NCBI RefSeq assembly: GCF_025905425.1
Contig: NZ_CP109603.1
Span: 4,852,501 to 4,916,500 of the forward strand
Reading direction: 5' to 3'
Source of the DNA: Pseudomonas putida
Lineage (GTDB): Bacteria > Pseudomonadota > Gammaproteobacteria > Pseudomonadales > Pseudomonadaceae
Length of the DNA stretch: 64,000 nucleotides
Shown here: one piece after another, positions 18,363 through 27,461 of the stretch
Position numbering within the stretch: the stretch's first letter is position 1
Layout: every line of letters begins with the position of its first letter
Notes under the pieces: generated by a model
Told to the model about the DNA's origin: nothing
Database searches by the model: none
The model's input: only the letters and a program-made list of their open reading frames with translations
Program-made: the position numbers and the translations under genes

Positions 18363-19412
18363 TTAGTCGACCTCAGCCACGGTATCGATCAGGTTCGGGC
18401 CACCCAGGCTGTGCAAGGCGGCGATGACTTTTTGCGGGTCGAGCAGGCGCAGGCAGTTGTAGTGGCCGAAGCGGCAGGTGCGGTCGAAGCAGGGGCTGCA
18501 TTCGATGCCGGTGCGTACCACTTCCACCTGCTCGGCCAGCGGCGGCGTGAAGCCCGGCGAGGTCGAGCCATAGACGGCGACCAGCGGGCGATTCAGCGCG
18601 GCGGCCACGTGCATCAGGCCAGAGTCGTTGGACACCACCGCATCGGCGCAGGACATCAGGTCGATGGCCTCGGCCAACGAGGTTTCCCCCGCCAGGTTGT
18701 ACGATTCTTCACGCAAGCCGGGGATCAGCCGGTCGCGGATCTGCTCACCGACCGGATGATCGCTCTTCGAGCCGAACAACCACACCTGCCAGCCCTGGCG
18801 AATCATCGCCTCCGCTACGGCAGCGTAGTGCTCGGCCGGCCAGCGTTTGGCCTCGCCAAACTCGGCACCGGGGCACAGCGCCAGCACGGGGCGGTCCAGC
18901 GCCAGGCCGAATTTGGCCAGGGCGGTGTCACGGCTTTGCGTTTCGATCTGCAGGCTGGGGCGTGGGTAAGGTTGTGGCAGCTCGGTGCCCGGCGCATAGG
19001 CCAGGGCCATGAAGCGCTCGATCATCAGCGGGTAGCGGGCCTTGTCCAGCTTGCGCACGTCGTTGAGCAGGCCGAAACGCAGCTCGCCGCGCCAGCCGGT
19101 GCGTTTGGGAATACCGGCAAAGAACGGCACCAACGCCGATTTCAGCGAGTTGGGCAGCAGGATCGCCTGGTCGTACTGGCCGGCCAGGGACTTGCCGATG
19201 CGCCGACGCGTGGCCAGCTCCAGCGCGCCGTGGCCGAGCGGGAAGCTCAAGGCTTGACGCACTTCGGGCATGCGCTCGAGGATCGGCCGGCTCCACTCGG
19301 GCGCCAACACGTCGATCACGCAGTCGGGGTGCTGCTGTTTCAGGCTCTGGAACAGGGTCTGCGCCATCACCATGTCGCCGACCCAGCTGGGGCCAATGAT
19401 CAGTATTCTCAT
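18363..19412 (-). CDS. waaF: LPS heptosyltransferase II WaaF
   Basis: The 349-residue GT9 enzyme starts MRILIIGPSWVGDMVMAQTLF at 19412, the usual WaaF N-terminus. It has VVSNDSGLMHVAAALNRPLVAVYGSTSPGFTPPL near the C-terminus. It transfers the second heptose of the LPS inner core. It is the first gene of the waaF-C-G-P-kinase operon. The longer frame to 19559 runs through a REP and is not coding. Confidence 0.95.
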   Translation of the reverse strand: MRILIIGPSWVGDMVMAQTLFQSLKQQHPDCVIDVLAPEWSRPILERMPEVRQALSFPLGHGALELATRRRIGKSLAGQYDQAILLPNSLKSALVPFFAGIPKRTGWRGELRFGLLNDVRKLDKARYPLMIERFMALAYAPGTELPQPYPRPSLQIETQSRDTALAKFGLALDRPVLALCPGAEFGEAKRWPAEHYAAVAEAMIRQGWQVWLFGSKSDHPVGEQIRDRLIPGLREESYNLAGETSLAEAIDLMSCADAVVSNDSGLMHVAAALNRPLVAVYGSTSPGFTPPLAEQVEVVRTGIECSPCFDRTCRFGHYNCLRLLDPQKVIAALHSLGGPNLIDTVAEVD

Positions 19413-19518
19413 GCTTAGTCCAGAAACGCTCGGGGAGGCTGCAGACTGCAGTACAGCCTGGCCTCCCCTCTTTATATTCAGGCTATGTGGCGGACAGTGT
19501 AACACCGGGAGCCAGCGC

Positions 19519-19566
19519 GGTACCTGTGGGAGCGGCCCTGTGCCGCGAAGGGCCGCCACGCGGCCC
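19519..19566. repeat. Single REP-like palindrome (GCGGCC type)
   Basis: A variant of the family (CCTGTGGGAGCGGCC, TGTGCCGCGAAGGGCCGC) sits between glnE and waaF. Its stem differs from the GCGGGCTTGCCCGCG core but keeps the CTGTGGGAGCG head. Confidence 0.7.
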
Positions 19567-19574
19567 CAGCCCTC

Positions 19575-22508
19575 TCAAGTCAAACCGAGCTCACCCCAGA
19601 TCCGCCGCACCTCACGGCGTTCATCGGCAAACTGCGCCGCATCGATCACCCCGGCCTGCTTCTGCAGGGCCTGGCGGTGCGAGGCAGAGCGGAACGCCTT
19701 GTACACTTCACGCAACAGCACCGCGTCACTGGCCGGCATCAAACCCGCCTGCTCCAGCTCTTCCAGAATGCGGATGTTATCGGTCCATCGGAGTATGGCC
19801 GGATGGTCGTGGGACCAGGCCAAAGCCGCGTATTGCACCATAAATTCGATATCGACGATACCGCCGGCATCCTGCTTGATATCGAACGGTACACCCGCTT
19901 CGAACGCATTGGCCGCAGTGCCGGCGGCAGTGGCCTTGGTGCCGAGATTGCCACGCATCTTGGCGCGCATCTCACTGACTTCGGTGCGCAACTTCTCAAG
20001 GTCACGGGCCTGGCCCAGGACCTTGGCGCGCACACCTTCGAACGCCGCGCCCACCTGCTTGCAGCCGACCAGCACGCGGGCCCGCACCAGGGCTTGGTGC
20101 TCCCAGGTCCAGGCCTCATTCTGCTGATAGCGCTCGAAGGCACCGAGCGAGCTCACCAGCAGGCCCGAAGCGCCAGACGGGCGCAAGCGCATGTCCACGT
20201 CATACAGCTGCCCGGAGTTGGTCTGGGTGGTCAGCAGGTGGATGATGCGCTGGCCCAGGCGAGTGAAGAACTGCGCGCTGTCGATGGGCTTGTCGCCATC
20301 GGTTTCGGCCTGCGGGTCACCGTCATGGATGAACACCAGGTCCAGGTCCGAGCCATGGCCCAGCTCCAGACCACCGACCTTGCCGTAGCCAATGATGATG
20401 AAGCCCGGGTCGCACAGGCTGCCGTCACTGCGCTTGGGCTGGCCATGGCGAGCCACGGTCTGGCGCCAGGCCAGCGCCAGCACCTGGTCGAGGATGGCTT
20501 CGGCCAGCCAGGTCAGGTAATCGCTGACTTTCATCAATGGCAGGTTGCCGCTGATTTCCGAGGCGGCCACGCGCAGGCTGTGGGCCAGCTTGAAGTGGCG
20601 CAGCGCCTCCATCTGTTGCTCAAGGTCGTCCTCGGGGATGCGCGTCAAACGCTCACGCAACTCGCTGGCCAGCTCCGGCGCCAGTGGCGGGCTGAACAGC
20701 CGGCCTTCGTTGAGCAGTTCGTCGAGCAGCAACGGGTAGCGGGCAATCTGCTCGGCAATCCAGGGGCTGGCCGCGCACAACGTCAGCAGGCGGCGCAAGG
20801 CGCCTGGGTTTTCGGTGAGCAGCACCAGGTAGGCCGAACGCCGAGCAACGGCCTCGACCAGTGGCAGCACACGTTCAAGCACCAAGTCAGGGTTTTCATG
20901 TTCCACGGCCTGGGCCAGCAACCGAGGGATGAAGGCATCCAGGCGCTCGCGGCCAATGCGCTGCATCGAGCGCAACTGCGGGCTGCCACGCAACCCGGCA
21001 AGGCGACGCAGGGCATCGGCGGGTTGTTTGAAACCGGCTTCTTCAAGCTGCCTGCAGGCGGCGTCTTCATCCTGCGCCTGTTCCCACAGCGGCGACCATT
21101 CGCCACCGACCACCAATTCGCCCTCGCCGTCTTCTTCATCTGGGTCGGCGATGACTTGGCGGAAGTGCCAGTCGACCCGACCACGCCAGTACATCAACTG
21201 GTCATGGAAGCCCTGCCAGTCGGCAAAGCCCAGGATGTAGGCCACACGCGCCTGGTCGGTTTCGTTGTCCGGCAGCATCTGGGTCTGGCGGTCGGCGATG
21301 GCCTGGATGGCGTGCTCGGTGTACCGCAGAAACTCGTAGCCTTCACGCAGCTCGGCCACCACCGCGGGCGGCAGGTAACCTTGGCCTTCGAGGGTCGCCA
21401 GCACCTTGAGCAAGGGCCGTTGCTGCAGGCTCAGGTCACGTCCGCCGTGGATCAGCTGGAAGGCCTGGGCAATGAACTCCACCTCGCGGATGCCGCCGAC
21501 GCCCAGCTTGATGTTTTCGGACATGCCCTTGCGCCGCACTTCCTGCTGAATCAGCTGCTTCATGGTGCGCAGGGCTTCGATGGCCGAGAAGTCCAGGTAA
21601 CGGCGATACACGAACGGACGCAGCATCTGTTGCAACTGGGCCCCTGCCGCCTGGTCACCGGCCACCACCCGGGCCTTGATCATGGCGTAGCGCTCCCAAT
21701 CGCGGCCCTGGTCCTGGTAGTACTGCTCCAGGGCATTGAAGCTCAGCACGAGGGAACCTGCCGAACCGTAGGGGCGCAAGCGCATGTCGACGCGGAACAC
21801 GAAACCGTCGACGGTGACCGGGTCCAGGGCCTTGATCAGGCGCTGGCCCAGGCGGGTGAAGAATTCCTGGTTGTCCAGCGAGCGCTTGACCCCTTCGGTC
21901 TCGCCGCCCTCGGGGAAGGCGAAGATCAGGTCGATGTCCGACGACAGGTTCAGCTCCACGGCGCCCAGCTTGCCCATGCCCAGCACCACCATGTGCTGCG
22001 GCTGGCCGCTGCGGTGGCCGACGGGCGTGCCGAATTGCTGGCAATGACGCGGGTACAGCCATTGGTAGGCTTCATCTATGGCGGCGTCGGCAAGGTCGGA
22101 CAGGTCGCGGCAGGTTTCGCCCAGTTCGGCCTGGCGGGTGATGTCGCGCCAGATGATGCGCACCTGCTGGCGATTGCGCTCGCGGCGCAGGTTACGCGCC
22201 AACTCGTCCTCGCTCTGCGCTGCCTGGGCCACGGCGGCGATCTGCCCGCGCAACTCACCGGGTGCATAGCGGCGCTCCAGCTCACCACTGGCCATCAGCG
22301 CGAACAGCATGGCCGGTTCGCGCTGGGCCTGGCCGAGGACGAAGTCGCTGGCGGCGGCAACCTGATCGAACTGTTGCCGATGGGCCGGGCTCCAGGCGTT
22401 CAGGTCAAGTTCGGGGTGGCCAGCCACGGCATCGCTGAGGCACTGCTGATTACGAGCGACCAGCGGTTGCAGGGTGGCGGGCAGATCGAGCGGCAAAGGC
22501 AGGCGCAT
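19575..22508 (-). CDS. glnE: Bifunctional glutamine synthetase adenylyltransferase/removase
   Basis: The 977-residue protein has the expected duplicated architecture. An N-terminal adenylyl-removase nucleotidyltransferase domain carries MGKLGAVELNLSSDIDLIF, and a C-terminal adenylyltransferase domain carries GKVGGLELGHGSDLDLVFIHDG. A helical GlnD/PII-binding linker lies between them. Both GS-x-D-x-D metal sites are intact. It switches glutamine synthetase activity by adding or removing AMP in response to PII. Its length matches the family. It is transcribed away from aceE, so the 384-base gap holds both promoters. Confidence 0.96.
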   Translation of the reverse strand: MRLPLPLDLPATLQPLVARNQQCLSDAVAGHPELDLNAWSPAHRQQFDQVAAASDFVLGQAQREPAMLFALMASGELERRYAPGELRGQIAAVAQAAQSEDELARNLRRERNRQQVRIIWRDITRQAELGETCRDLSDLADAAIDEAYQWLYPRHCQQFGTPVGHRSGQPQHMVVLGMGKLGAVELNLSSDIDLIFAFPEGGETEGVKRSLDNQEFFTRLGQRLIKALDPVTVDGFVFRVDMRLRPYGSAGSLVLSFNALEQYYQDQGRDWERYAMIKARVVAGDQAAGAQLQQMLRPFVYRRYLDFSAIEALRTMKQLIQQEVRRKGMSENIKLGVGGIREVEFIAQAFQLIHGGRDLSLQQRPLLKVLATLEGQGYLPPAVVAELREGYEFLRYTEHAIQAIADRQTQMLPDNETDQARVAYILGFADWQGFHDQLMYWRGRVDWHFRQVIADPDEEDGEGELVVGGEWSPLWEQAQDEDAACRQLEEAGFKQPADALRRLAGLRGSPQLRSMQRIGRERLDAFIPRLLAQAVEHENPDLVLERVLPLVEAVARRSAYLVLLTENPGALRRLLTLCAASPWIAEQIARYPLLLDELLNEGRLFSPPLAPELASELRERLTRIPEDDLEQQMEALRHFKLAHSLRVAASEISGNLPLMKVSDYLTWLAEAILDQVLALAWRQTVARHGQPKRSDGSLCDPGFIIIGYGKVGGLELGHGSDLDLVFIHDGDPQAETDGDKPIDSAQFFTRLGQRIIHLLTTQTNSGQLYDVDMRLRPSGASGLLVSSLGAFERYQQNEAWTWEHQALVRARVLVGCKQVGAAFEGVRAKVLGQARDLEKLRTEVSEMRAKMRGNLGTKATAAGTAANAFEAGVPFDIKQDAGGIVDIEFMVQYAALAWSHDHPAILRWTDNIRILEELEQAGLMPASDAVLLREVYKAFRSASHRQALQKQAGVIDAAQFADERREVRRIWGELGLT

Positions 22509-22686
22509 GGACTATCCTTGATCGGCGTGAAAGAGAGGGGTAGAGGCGGCCAAATGGAAGGCGGACCACGGTTGGACTGTCATACAAAAGTTGGAAATAG
22601 CTAAAAAAAACGAATCACTGGCAAAAAACATCAAGAATCACCCGTTCGCGACACACCGCCAACCAACATGAACGTTTTTCCCCACA

Positions 22687-22739
22687 AGCCGGGGTGCGAC
22701 CAAAAGCCGCATTTGTGTAGTTTTACTACTACCCCGGCT
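22687..22739. promoter_or_regulatory. Inverted repeat enclosing aceE operator 1
   Basis: AGCCGGGGT (22687-22695) and ACCCCGGCT (22731-22739) are 9-bp perfect inverted arms flanking the first operator-like palindrome. If transcribed they would form a hairpin. If not, they may be a second protein site. Confidence 0.45.
22717..22729. promoter_or_regulatory. Operator-like palindrome 1 upstream of aceE
   Basis: GTAGT-TTT-ACTAC, a perfect 5-bp inverted repeat with a 3-base centre, about 164 bases before the aceE start. It matches the second palindrome at 22768. The two probably bind the same regulator. Confidence 0.6.
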
Positions 22740-22767
22740 GTCTAAAAGCATGAAATACGAATGCATT

Positions 22768-22782
22768 TGTAGTAAAACTACA
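22768..22782. promoter_or_regulatory. Operator-like palindrome 2 upstream of aceE
   Basis: TGTAGT-AAA-ACTACA, a perfect 6-bp inverted repeat with a 3-base centre. Its centre is 52 bases from that of palindrome 1, close to five helical turns, so bound dimers would lie on the same face of the DNA. It does not look like the enterobacterial PdhR box. Confidence 0.62.
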
Positions 22783-22892
22783 CGGCGCCGGATCACACTC
22801 CGGTAATCCAAGAATTCACGACGTCTGCCCATAAGGCCAGTCGCAAACTCAGGCAAATCGATTCTGGTTGCCTTTCCGCCCTGGAGCAAGCC

Positions 22893-25538
22893 ATGCAAGA
22901 CCTCGATCCAATCGAAACCCAGGAATGGCTGGATGCCCTGGAGTCGGTCCTCGACAAAGAAGGCGAAGACCGCGCTCATTACCTGATGACCCGTATGGGC
23001 GAGCTGGCCACCCGTAGTGGCTCCCAGCTGCCGTATGCGATCACCACGCCATACCGCAACACCATCCCTGTCACCCACGAAGCACGCATGCCTGGCGACC
23101 TGTTCATGGAACGCCGCATTCGCTCGTTGGTGCGTTGGAACGCCCTGGCCATGGTCATGCGCACCAACCTGAAGGATTCGGACCTGGGCGGCCACATCTC
23201 CAGCTTCGCCTCCAGCGCCACCCTGTACGACATCGGCTTCAACTACTTCTTCCAGGCCCCGACCGAAGAACACGGCGGCGACCTGGTGTTCTTCCAGGGC
23301 CACGCTTCGCCAGGCGTCTACGCCCGTGCCTTCATGGAAGGCCGCATCAGCGAAGACCAGATGAACAACTTCCGTCAGGAAGTCGACGGCAAAGGCCTGT
23401 CTTCGTACCCACACCCATGGCTGATGCCTGACTTCTGGCAGTTCCCGACCGTTTCGATGGGTCTGGGCCCGATCCAGGCGATCTACCAGGCGCGCTTCAT
23501 GAAGTACCTCGAAGCCCGTGGCTTCATCCCGGCCGGCAAGCAGAAGGTCTGGTGCTTCATGGGCGACGGCGAGTGCGACGAGCCGGAATCCCTGGGTGCA
23601 ATCGCCCTGGCCGGCCGCGAGAAGCTGGACAACCTGATCTTCGTCATCAACTGCAACCTGCAGCGCCTCGACGGCCCGGTTCGCGGCAACGGCAAGATCA
23701 TCCAGGAACTCGAAGGCGTGTTCCGTGGCGGTGGCTGGAACGTCAACAAAGTCGTCTGGGGCCGTTTCTGGGACCCACTGCTGGCCAAGGACACCAACGG
23801 TGCCCTGCAGCGCCGCATGGACGAAGTCATCGACGGCGAGTACCAGAACTACAAAGCCAAAGACGGCGCGTACGTGCGTGAGAACTTCTTCAACACCCCA
23901 GAGCTCAAGGCCATGGTCGAAGACCTGTCCGACGAAGAGATCTGGAAGCTCAACCGTGGCGGCCACGACCCGTACAAGGTCTACGCGGCTTATCACCAGG
24001 CGGTGAACCACAAAGAGCAGCCGACTGTCATCCTGGCCAAGACCATCAAGGGTTACGGCACCGGTGCAGGCGAAGCCAAGAACACCGCGCACAACACCAA
24101 GAAGGTCGACGTCGACAGCCTGCGTCACTTCCGTGACCGCTTCGACATCCCGGTCAAGGATGCCGACCTCGAGAACCTGCCGTTCTTCAAGCCAGAAGAA
24201 GGTTCTGCCGAAGCCAAGTACCTGGCCGAGCGCCGCGCAGCCCTGGGTGGCTTCGTGCCGCAGCGCCGTGCCAAGAGCTTCAGCGTACCGACTCCATCCC
24301 TGGAAACGCTGAAAGCGATCCTGGACGGCTCGGGCGACCGCGAAATCTCCACCACCATGGCCTTCGTGCGCATCCTGGCGCAGCTGGTCAAGGACAAGGA
24401 AATCGGCCAGCGCATCGTCCCGATCATCCCGGACGAAGCCCGTACCTTCGGTATGGAAGGCATGTTCCGCCAGTTGGGCATCTACTCGTCGGTCGGCCAG
24501 CTCTACGAGCCAGTCGATAAAGACCAGGTGATGTTCTACCGCGAAGACAAGAAGGGCCAGATCCTCGAGGAAGGCATCAACGAAGCCGGCGCCATGTCGT
24601 CGTTCATCGCTGCCGGTACCTCGTACAGCTGCCACAACCAGCCGATGCTGCCGTTCTACATCTTCTACTCGATGTTCGGCTTCCAGCGTATCGGCGACCT
24701 GGCCTGGGCCGCTGGCGACAGCCGCACCCGTGGCTTCCTGATCGGCGGTACCGCCGGCCGTACCACCCTCAACGGTGAAGGCCTGCAGCACGAAGACGGT
24801 CACAGCCACATGATGGCGGGCACCATCCCGAACTGCCGTACCTATGATCCAACCTACGGCTACGAGCTGGCGGTGATCATCCAGGACGGCATGAAGAAGA
24901 TGACCGAAGAGCAACAGGACATCTTCTACTACATCACCGTGATGAACGAATCCTACCAGCAGCCAGCCATGCCGGCCGGTGTCGAGGAAGGCATCATCAA
25001 GGGCATGTACCTGCTCGAAGAAGACACCCGCGAAGCCGCGCACCACGTTCAGCTGATGGGCTCCGGCACCATCCTGCGCGAAGTCCGCGAAGCGGCGAAG
25101 ATCCTGCGTGAAGAGTTCAACGTCGGTGCCGACGTGTGGAGCGTCACCAGCTTCAACGAACTGCGCCGCGACGGCCTGGCCGTGGAACGCGCCAACCGCC
25201 TCAAGCCTGGCCAGAAGCCTCAGCTGACTTACGTCGAAGAGTGCCTGAACGGTCGCAAAGGCCCGGTAATCGCTTCCACCGACTACATGAAGCTGTTCGC
25301 CGAACAGATTCGCCAGTGGGTACCGAGCAAAGAGTTCAAAGTCCTGGGTACCGATGGTTACGGTCGCAGCGACAGCCGCAAGAAGCTGCGTCACTTCTTC
25401 GAAGTCGACCGTCACTTCGTGGTGCTGGCTGCCCTGGAAGCCTTGGCTGACCGTGGCGAGATCGAACCGAAAGTGGTGGCTGACGCTATCGTCAAGTTCG
25501 GCATCGATCCGGACAAGCGCAACCCACTGGACTGCTGA
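22893..25538 (+). CDS. aceE: Pyruvate dehydrogenase E1 component (homodimeric)
   Basis: The 881-residue enzyme is of normal length for the homodimeric E1. The thiamine diphosphate motif GDG...N is seen in CFMGDGECDEPESLGAI with INCNLQRLDGP, and the N-terminus has DPIETQEWLDALESVL. It decarboxylates pyruvate and passes the acetyl group to the lipoyl domains of AceF in the cytosolic PDH complex. A GGAG ribosome site lies in CCTGGAGCAAGCC before the ATG. aceF follows after 13 bases. Two matched palindromes upstream suggest specific transcriptional control. Confidence 0.97.
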   Translation: MQDLDPIETQEWLDALESVLDKEGEDRAHYLMTRMGELATRSGSQLPYAITTPYRNTIPVTHEARMPGDLFMERRIRSLVRWNALAMVMRTNLKDSDLGGHISSFASSATLYDIGFNYFFQAPTEEHGGDLVFFQGHASPGVYARAFMEGRISEDQMNNFRQEVDGKGLSSYPHPWLMPDFWQFPTVSMGLGPIQAIYQARFMKYLEARGFIPAGKQKVWCFMGDGECDEPESLGAIALAGREKLDNLIFVINCNLQRLDGPVRGNGKIIQELEGVFRGGGWNVNKVVWGRFWDPLLAKDTNGALQRRMDEVIDGEYQNYKAKDGAYVRENFFNTPELKAMVEDLSDEEIWKLNRGGHDPYKVYAAYHQAVNHKEQPTVILAKTIKGYGTGAGEAKNTAHNTKKVDVDSLRHFRDRFDIPVKDADLENLPFFKPEEGSAEAKYLAERRAALGGFVPQRRAKSFSVPTPSLETLKAILDGSGDREISTTMAFVRILAQLVKDKEIGQRIVPIIPDEARTFGMEGMFRQLGIYSSVGQLYEPVDKDQVMFYREDKKGQILEEGINEAGAMSSFIAAGTSYSCHNQPMLPFYIFYSMFGFQRIGDLAWAAGDSRTRGFLIGGTAGRTTLNGEGLQHEDGHSHMMAGTIPNCRTYDPTYGYELAVIIQDGMKKMTEEQQDIFYYITVMNESYQQPAMPAGVEEGIIKGMYLLEEDTREAAHHVQLMGSGTILREVREAAKILREEFNVGADVWSVTSFNELRRDGLAVERANRLKPGQKPQLTYVEECLNGRKGPVIASTDYMKLFAEQIRQWVPSKEFKVLGTDGYGRSDSRKKLRHFFEVDRHFVVLAALEALADRGEIEPKVVADAIVKFGIDPDKRNPLDC

Positions 25539-25551
25539 GGAGTATTTTTAA

Positions 25552-27177
25552 GTGAGCGAACTCATTCGCGTACCTGACATCGGCAGCGGTGAAGGTGAAA
25601 TCATCGAGCTGTTCGTCAAGGTCGGTGACCGTATCGAGGCTGACCAGAGCCTGCTGACCCTGGAGTCCGACAAGGCCTCCATGGAGATCCCGGCCCCCAA
25701 GGCCGGCATCGTCAAGGAACTGAAGGTCAAGCTGGGCGATCGCCTGAAAGAAGGCGACGAGCTGCTGGTGCTGGAAGTCGAGGGCGCCGCTGCGGCGCCT
25801 GAGGCTCCGGCCGCCCCTGCCGCTGCTCCGGCTGCCGCTGAAAAGCCGGCTGCCGAAGCGGCCCCTGCGCCGGCTGCAGCCCCTGCTGCCGCCAGCGTGC
25901 AGGACATCCACGTGCCGGACATCGGCTCGTCGGGCAAGGCCAAGATCATCGAAGTGCTGGTCAAGGTCGGCGACACCGTCGAAGCCGACCAGTCGCTGAT
26001 CACCCTGGAGTCCGACAAGGCCTCCATGGAGATTCCATCGCCTGCTGCTGGCGTGGTCGAAGAAGTCCTGTGCAAGCTGGAAGATGAAGTCGGCACTGGC
26101 GACCTGATCTTCAAGCTGAAAGTGGCTGGCGCCGCTCCGGCTGCCGCTCCGGCTCCTGCCGCTGCTGCACCGGCCAAGGCTGAAGCTGCCGCGCCTGCCG
26201 CTGCCGCCCCAGCCGCTGCCCCTGCTCCGGTCGCTACCGCACCGGCTGCCGGCAACAACGCCAAGGTTCACGCAGGCCCAGCCGTTCGTCAGCTGGCCCG
26301 TGAATTCGGTGTCGAGCTGGGCGCTGTCGCGGCCACCGGCCCGCACGGCCGCATCCTGAAAGAAGACGTGCAGGTTTACGTCAAGGCCATGATGCAGAAG
26401 GCATCGGGCGCGCCAGCAGCCGCTGGCGCAACCGGCGGCGCTGGCATTCCGCCAATCCCTGCCGTGGACTTCAGCAAGTTCGGTGAAGTGGAAGAAGTGG
26501 CCCTGACCCGCCTGATGCAGGTTGGTGCCGCCAACCTGCACCGCAGCTGGCTGAACGTGCCGCACGTAACCCAGTTCGACAACGCCGACATCACCGAGCT
26601 GGAGGCCTTCCGCGTAGCGCAGAAAGCCGTGGCCGAGAAGGCTGGGGTCAAGCTGACCGTGCTGCCGCTGCTGCTCAAGGCCAGCGCCTTCCTGCTCAAG
26701 GAAATGCCTGACTTCAACAGCTCGCTGGCGCCAAGCGGCAAGGCCATCATCCGCAAGAAGTACGTGAACATCGGCTTTGCCGTGGACACCCCGGATGGCC
26801 TGCTGGTCCCTGTGATCAAGAACGTCGACCAGAAGAGCCTGCTGCAACTGGCTGCCGAAGCCGCTGCACTGGCCGAGAAGGCGCGCACCAAAAAGCTGTC
26901 GGCCGACGACATGCAAGGCGCCTGCTTCACCATCTCCAGCCTCGGTCACATTGGCGGCACCGGCTTCACGCCGATCGTCAACGCGCCTGAAGTGGCGATC
27001 CTCGGCGTTTCGAAGGCAACCATGCAGCCGGTCTGGGATGGCAAGGCCTTCCAGCCGAAGCTGATGCTGCCGCTGTCGCTGTCCTACGATCACCGTGTGA
27101 TCAACGGCGCTGCCGCCGCGCGCTTCACCAAGCGCCTGGGCGACGTGCTGGCGGATATCCGCACCCTGCTGCTGTAA
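25552..27177 (+). CDS. aceF: Pyruvate dehydrogenase E2, dihydrolipoyl acetyltransferase
   Basis: The 541-residue protein starts with GTG at 25552 after a GAGGAG ribosome site. There are two lipoyl domains with ESDKASMEIP, whose lipoylated lysines are K41 and K156, joined by long Ala-Pro linkers. The peripheral-subunit-binding domain follows (about 242-280, VRQLAREFGVELGAV), then the catalytic domain ends with LSYDHRVINGAAAARF (the DHRxxxG motif). Two lipoyl domains rather than three is the Pseudomonas form. It transfers the acetyl group to CoA and forms the core of the complex. Confidence 0.97.
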   Translation: MSELIRVPDIGSGEGEIIELFVKVGDRIEADQSLLTLESDKASMEIPAPKAGIVKELKVKLGDRLKEGDELLVLEVEGAAAAPEAPAAPAAAPAAAEKPAAEAAPAPAAAPAAASVQDIHVPDIGSSGKAKIIEVLVKVGDTVEADQSLITLESDKASMEIPSPAAGVVEEVLCKLEDEVGTGDLIFKLKVAGAAPAAAPAPAAAAPAKAEAAAPAAAAPAAAPAPVATAPAAGNNAKVHAGPAVRQLAREFGVELGAVAATGPHGRILKEDVQVYVKAMMQKASGAPAAAGATGGAGIPPIPAVDFSKFGEVEEVALTRLMQVGAANLHRSWLNVPHVTQFDNADITELEAFRVAQKAVAEKAGVKLTVLPLLLKASAFLLKEMPDFNSSLAPSGKAIIRKKYVNIGFAVDTPDGLLVPVIKNVDQKSLLQLAAEAAALAEKARTKKLSADDMQGACFTISSLGHIGGTGFTPIVNAPEVAILGVSKATMQPVWDGKAFQPKLMLPLSLSYDHRVINGAAAARFTKRLGDVLADIRTLLL

Positions 27178-27186
27178 GGCGGCACG

Positions 27187-27208
27187 CTGCCCCTCGCAAG
27201 AGGGGCAG
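27187..27208 (+). terminator. GCAA-tetraloop hairpin after aceF
   Basis: CTGCCCCTC-GCAA-GAGGGGCAG is a perfect 9-bp stem with a GNRA tetraloop, ten bases after the aceF stop. It lacks a U-tract, so it is more likely a 3' end protector than a terminator on its own. Confidence 0.6.
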
Positions 27209-27241
27209 TACCCTTTTCGAGCTGCCACGCTCGTACCTCAA

Positions 27242-27268
27242 CCCCGCCATTTGGCGGGGCTTTTTTTT
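27242..27268 (+). terminator. Rho-independent terminator of aceEF
   Basis: CCCCGCC-ATTT-GGCGGGG followed by C and eight T residues, a textbook intrinsic terminator for the aceEF transcript. Confidence 0.93.
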
Positions 27269-27461
27269 GTTCGCCGATACGGTTCTGGCGCCTGTGAGAT
27301 CGAGCGCCGAAAATATCAAGGCGATCTAAGATTTCCCGCCCACCCGCCGATAACCCGTACACAGCATCACACATGGCCGCTTGCCAGCCCTCGGGACATG
27401 ATGCAACCTTGCCAGATACACCGCCGACCAGGCCGTGTCACCCTCTTCAAGCGAGTCTTCG

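Noticed and set aside
19677..22604. 975-residue frame on the plus strand
   Set aside because: It is antisense to glnE and shows no recognisable domain.
22638..25415. 925-residue frame on the minus strand
   Set aside because: It is antisense to aceE.
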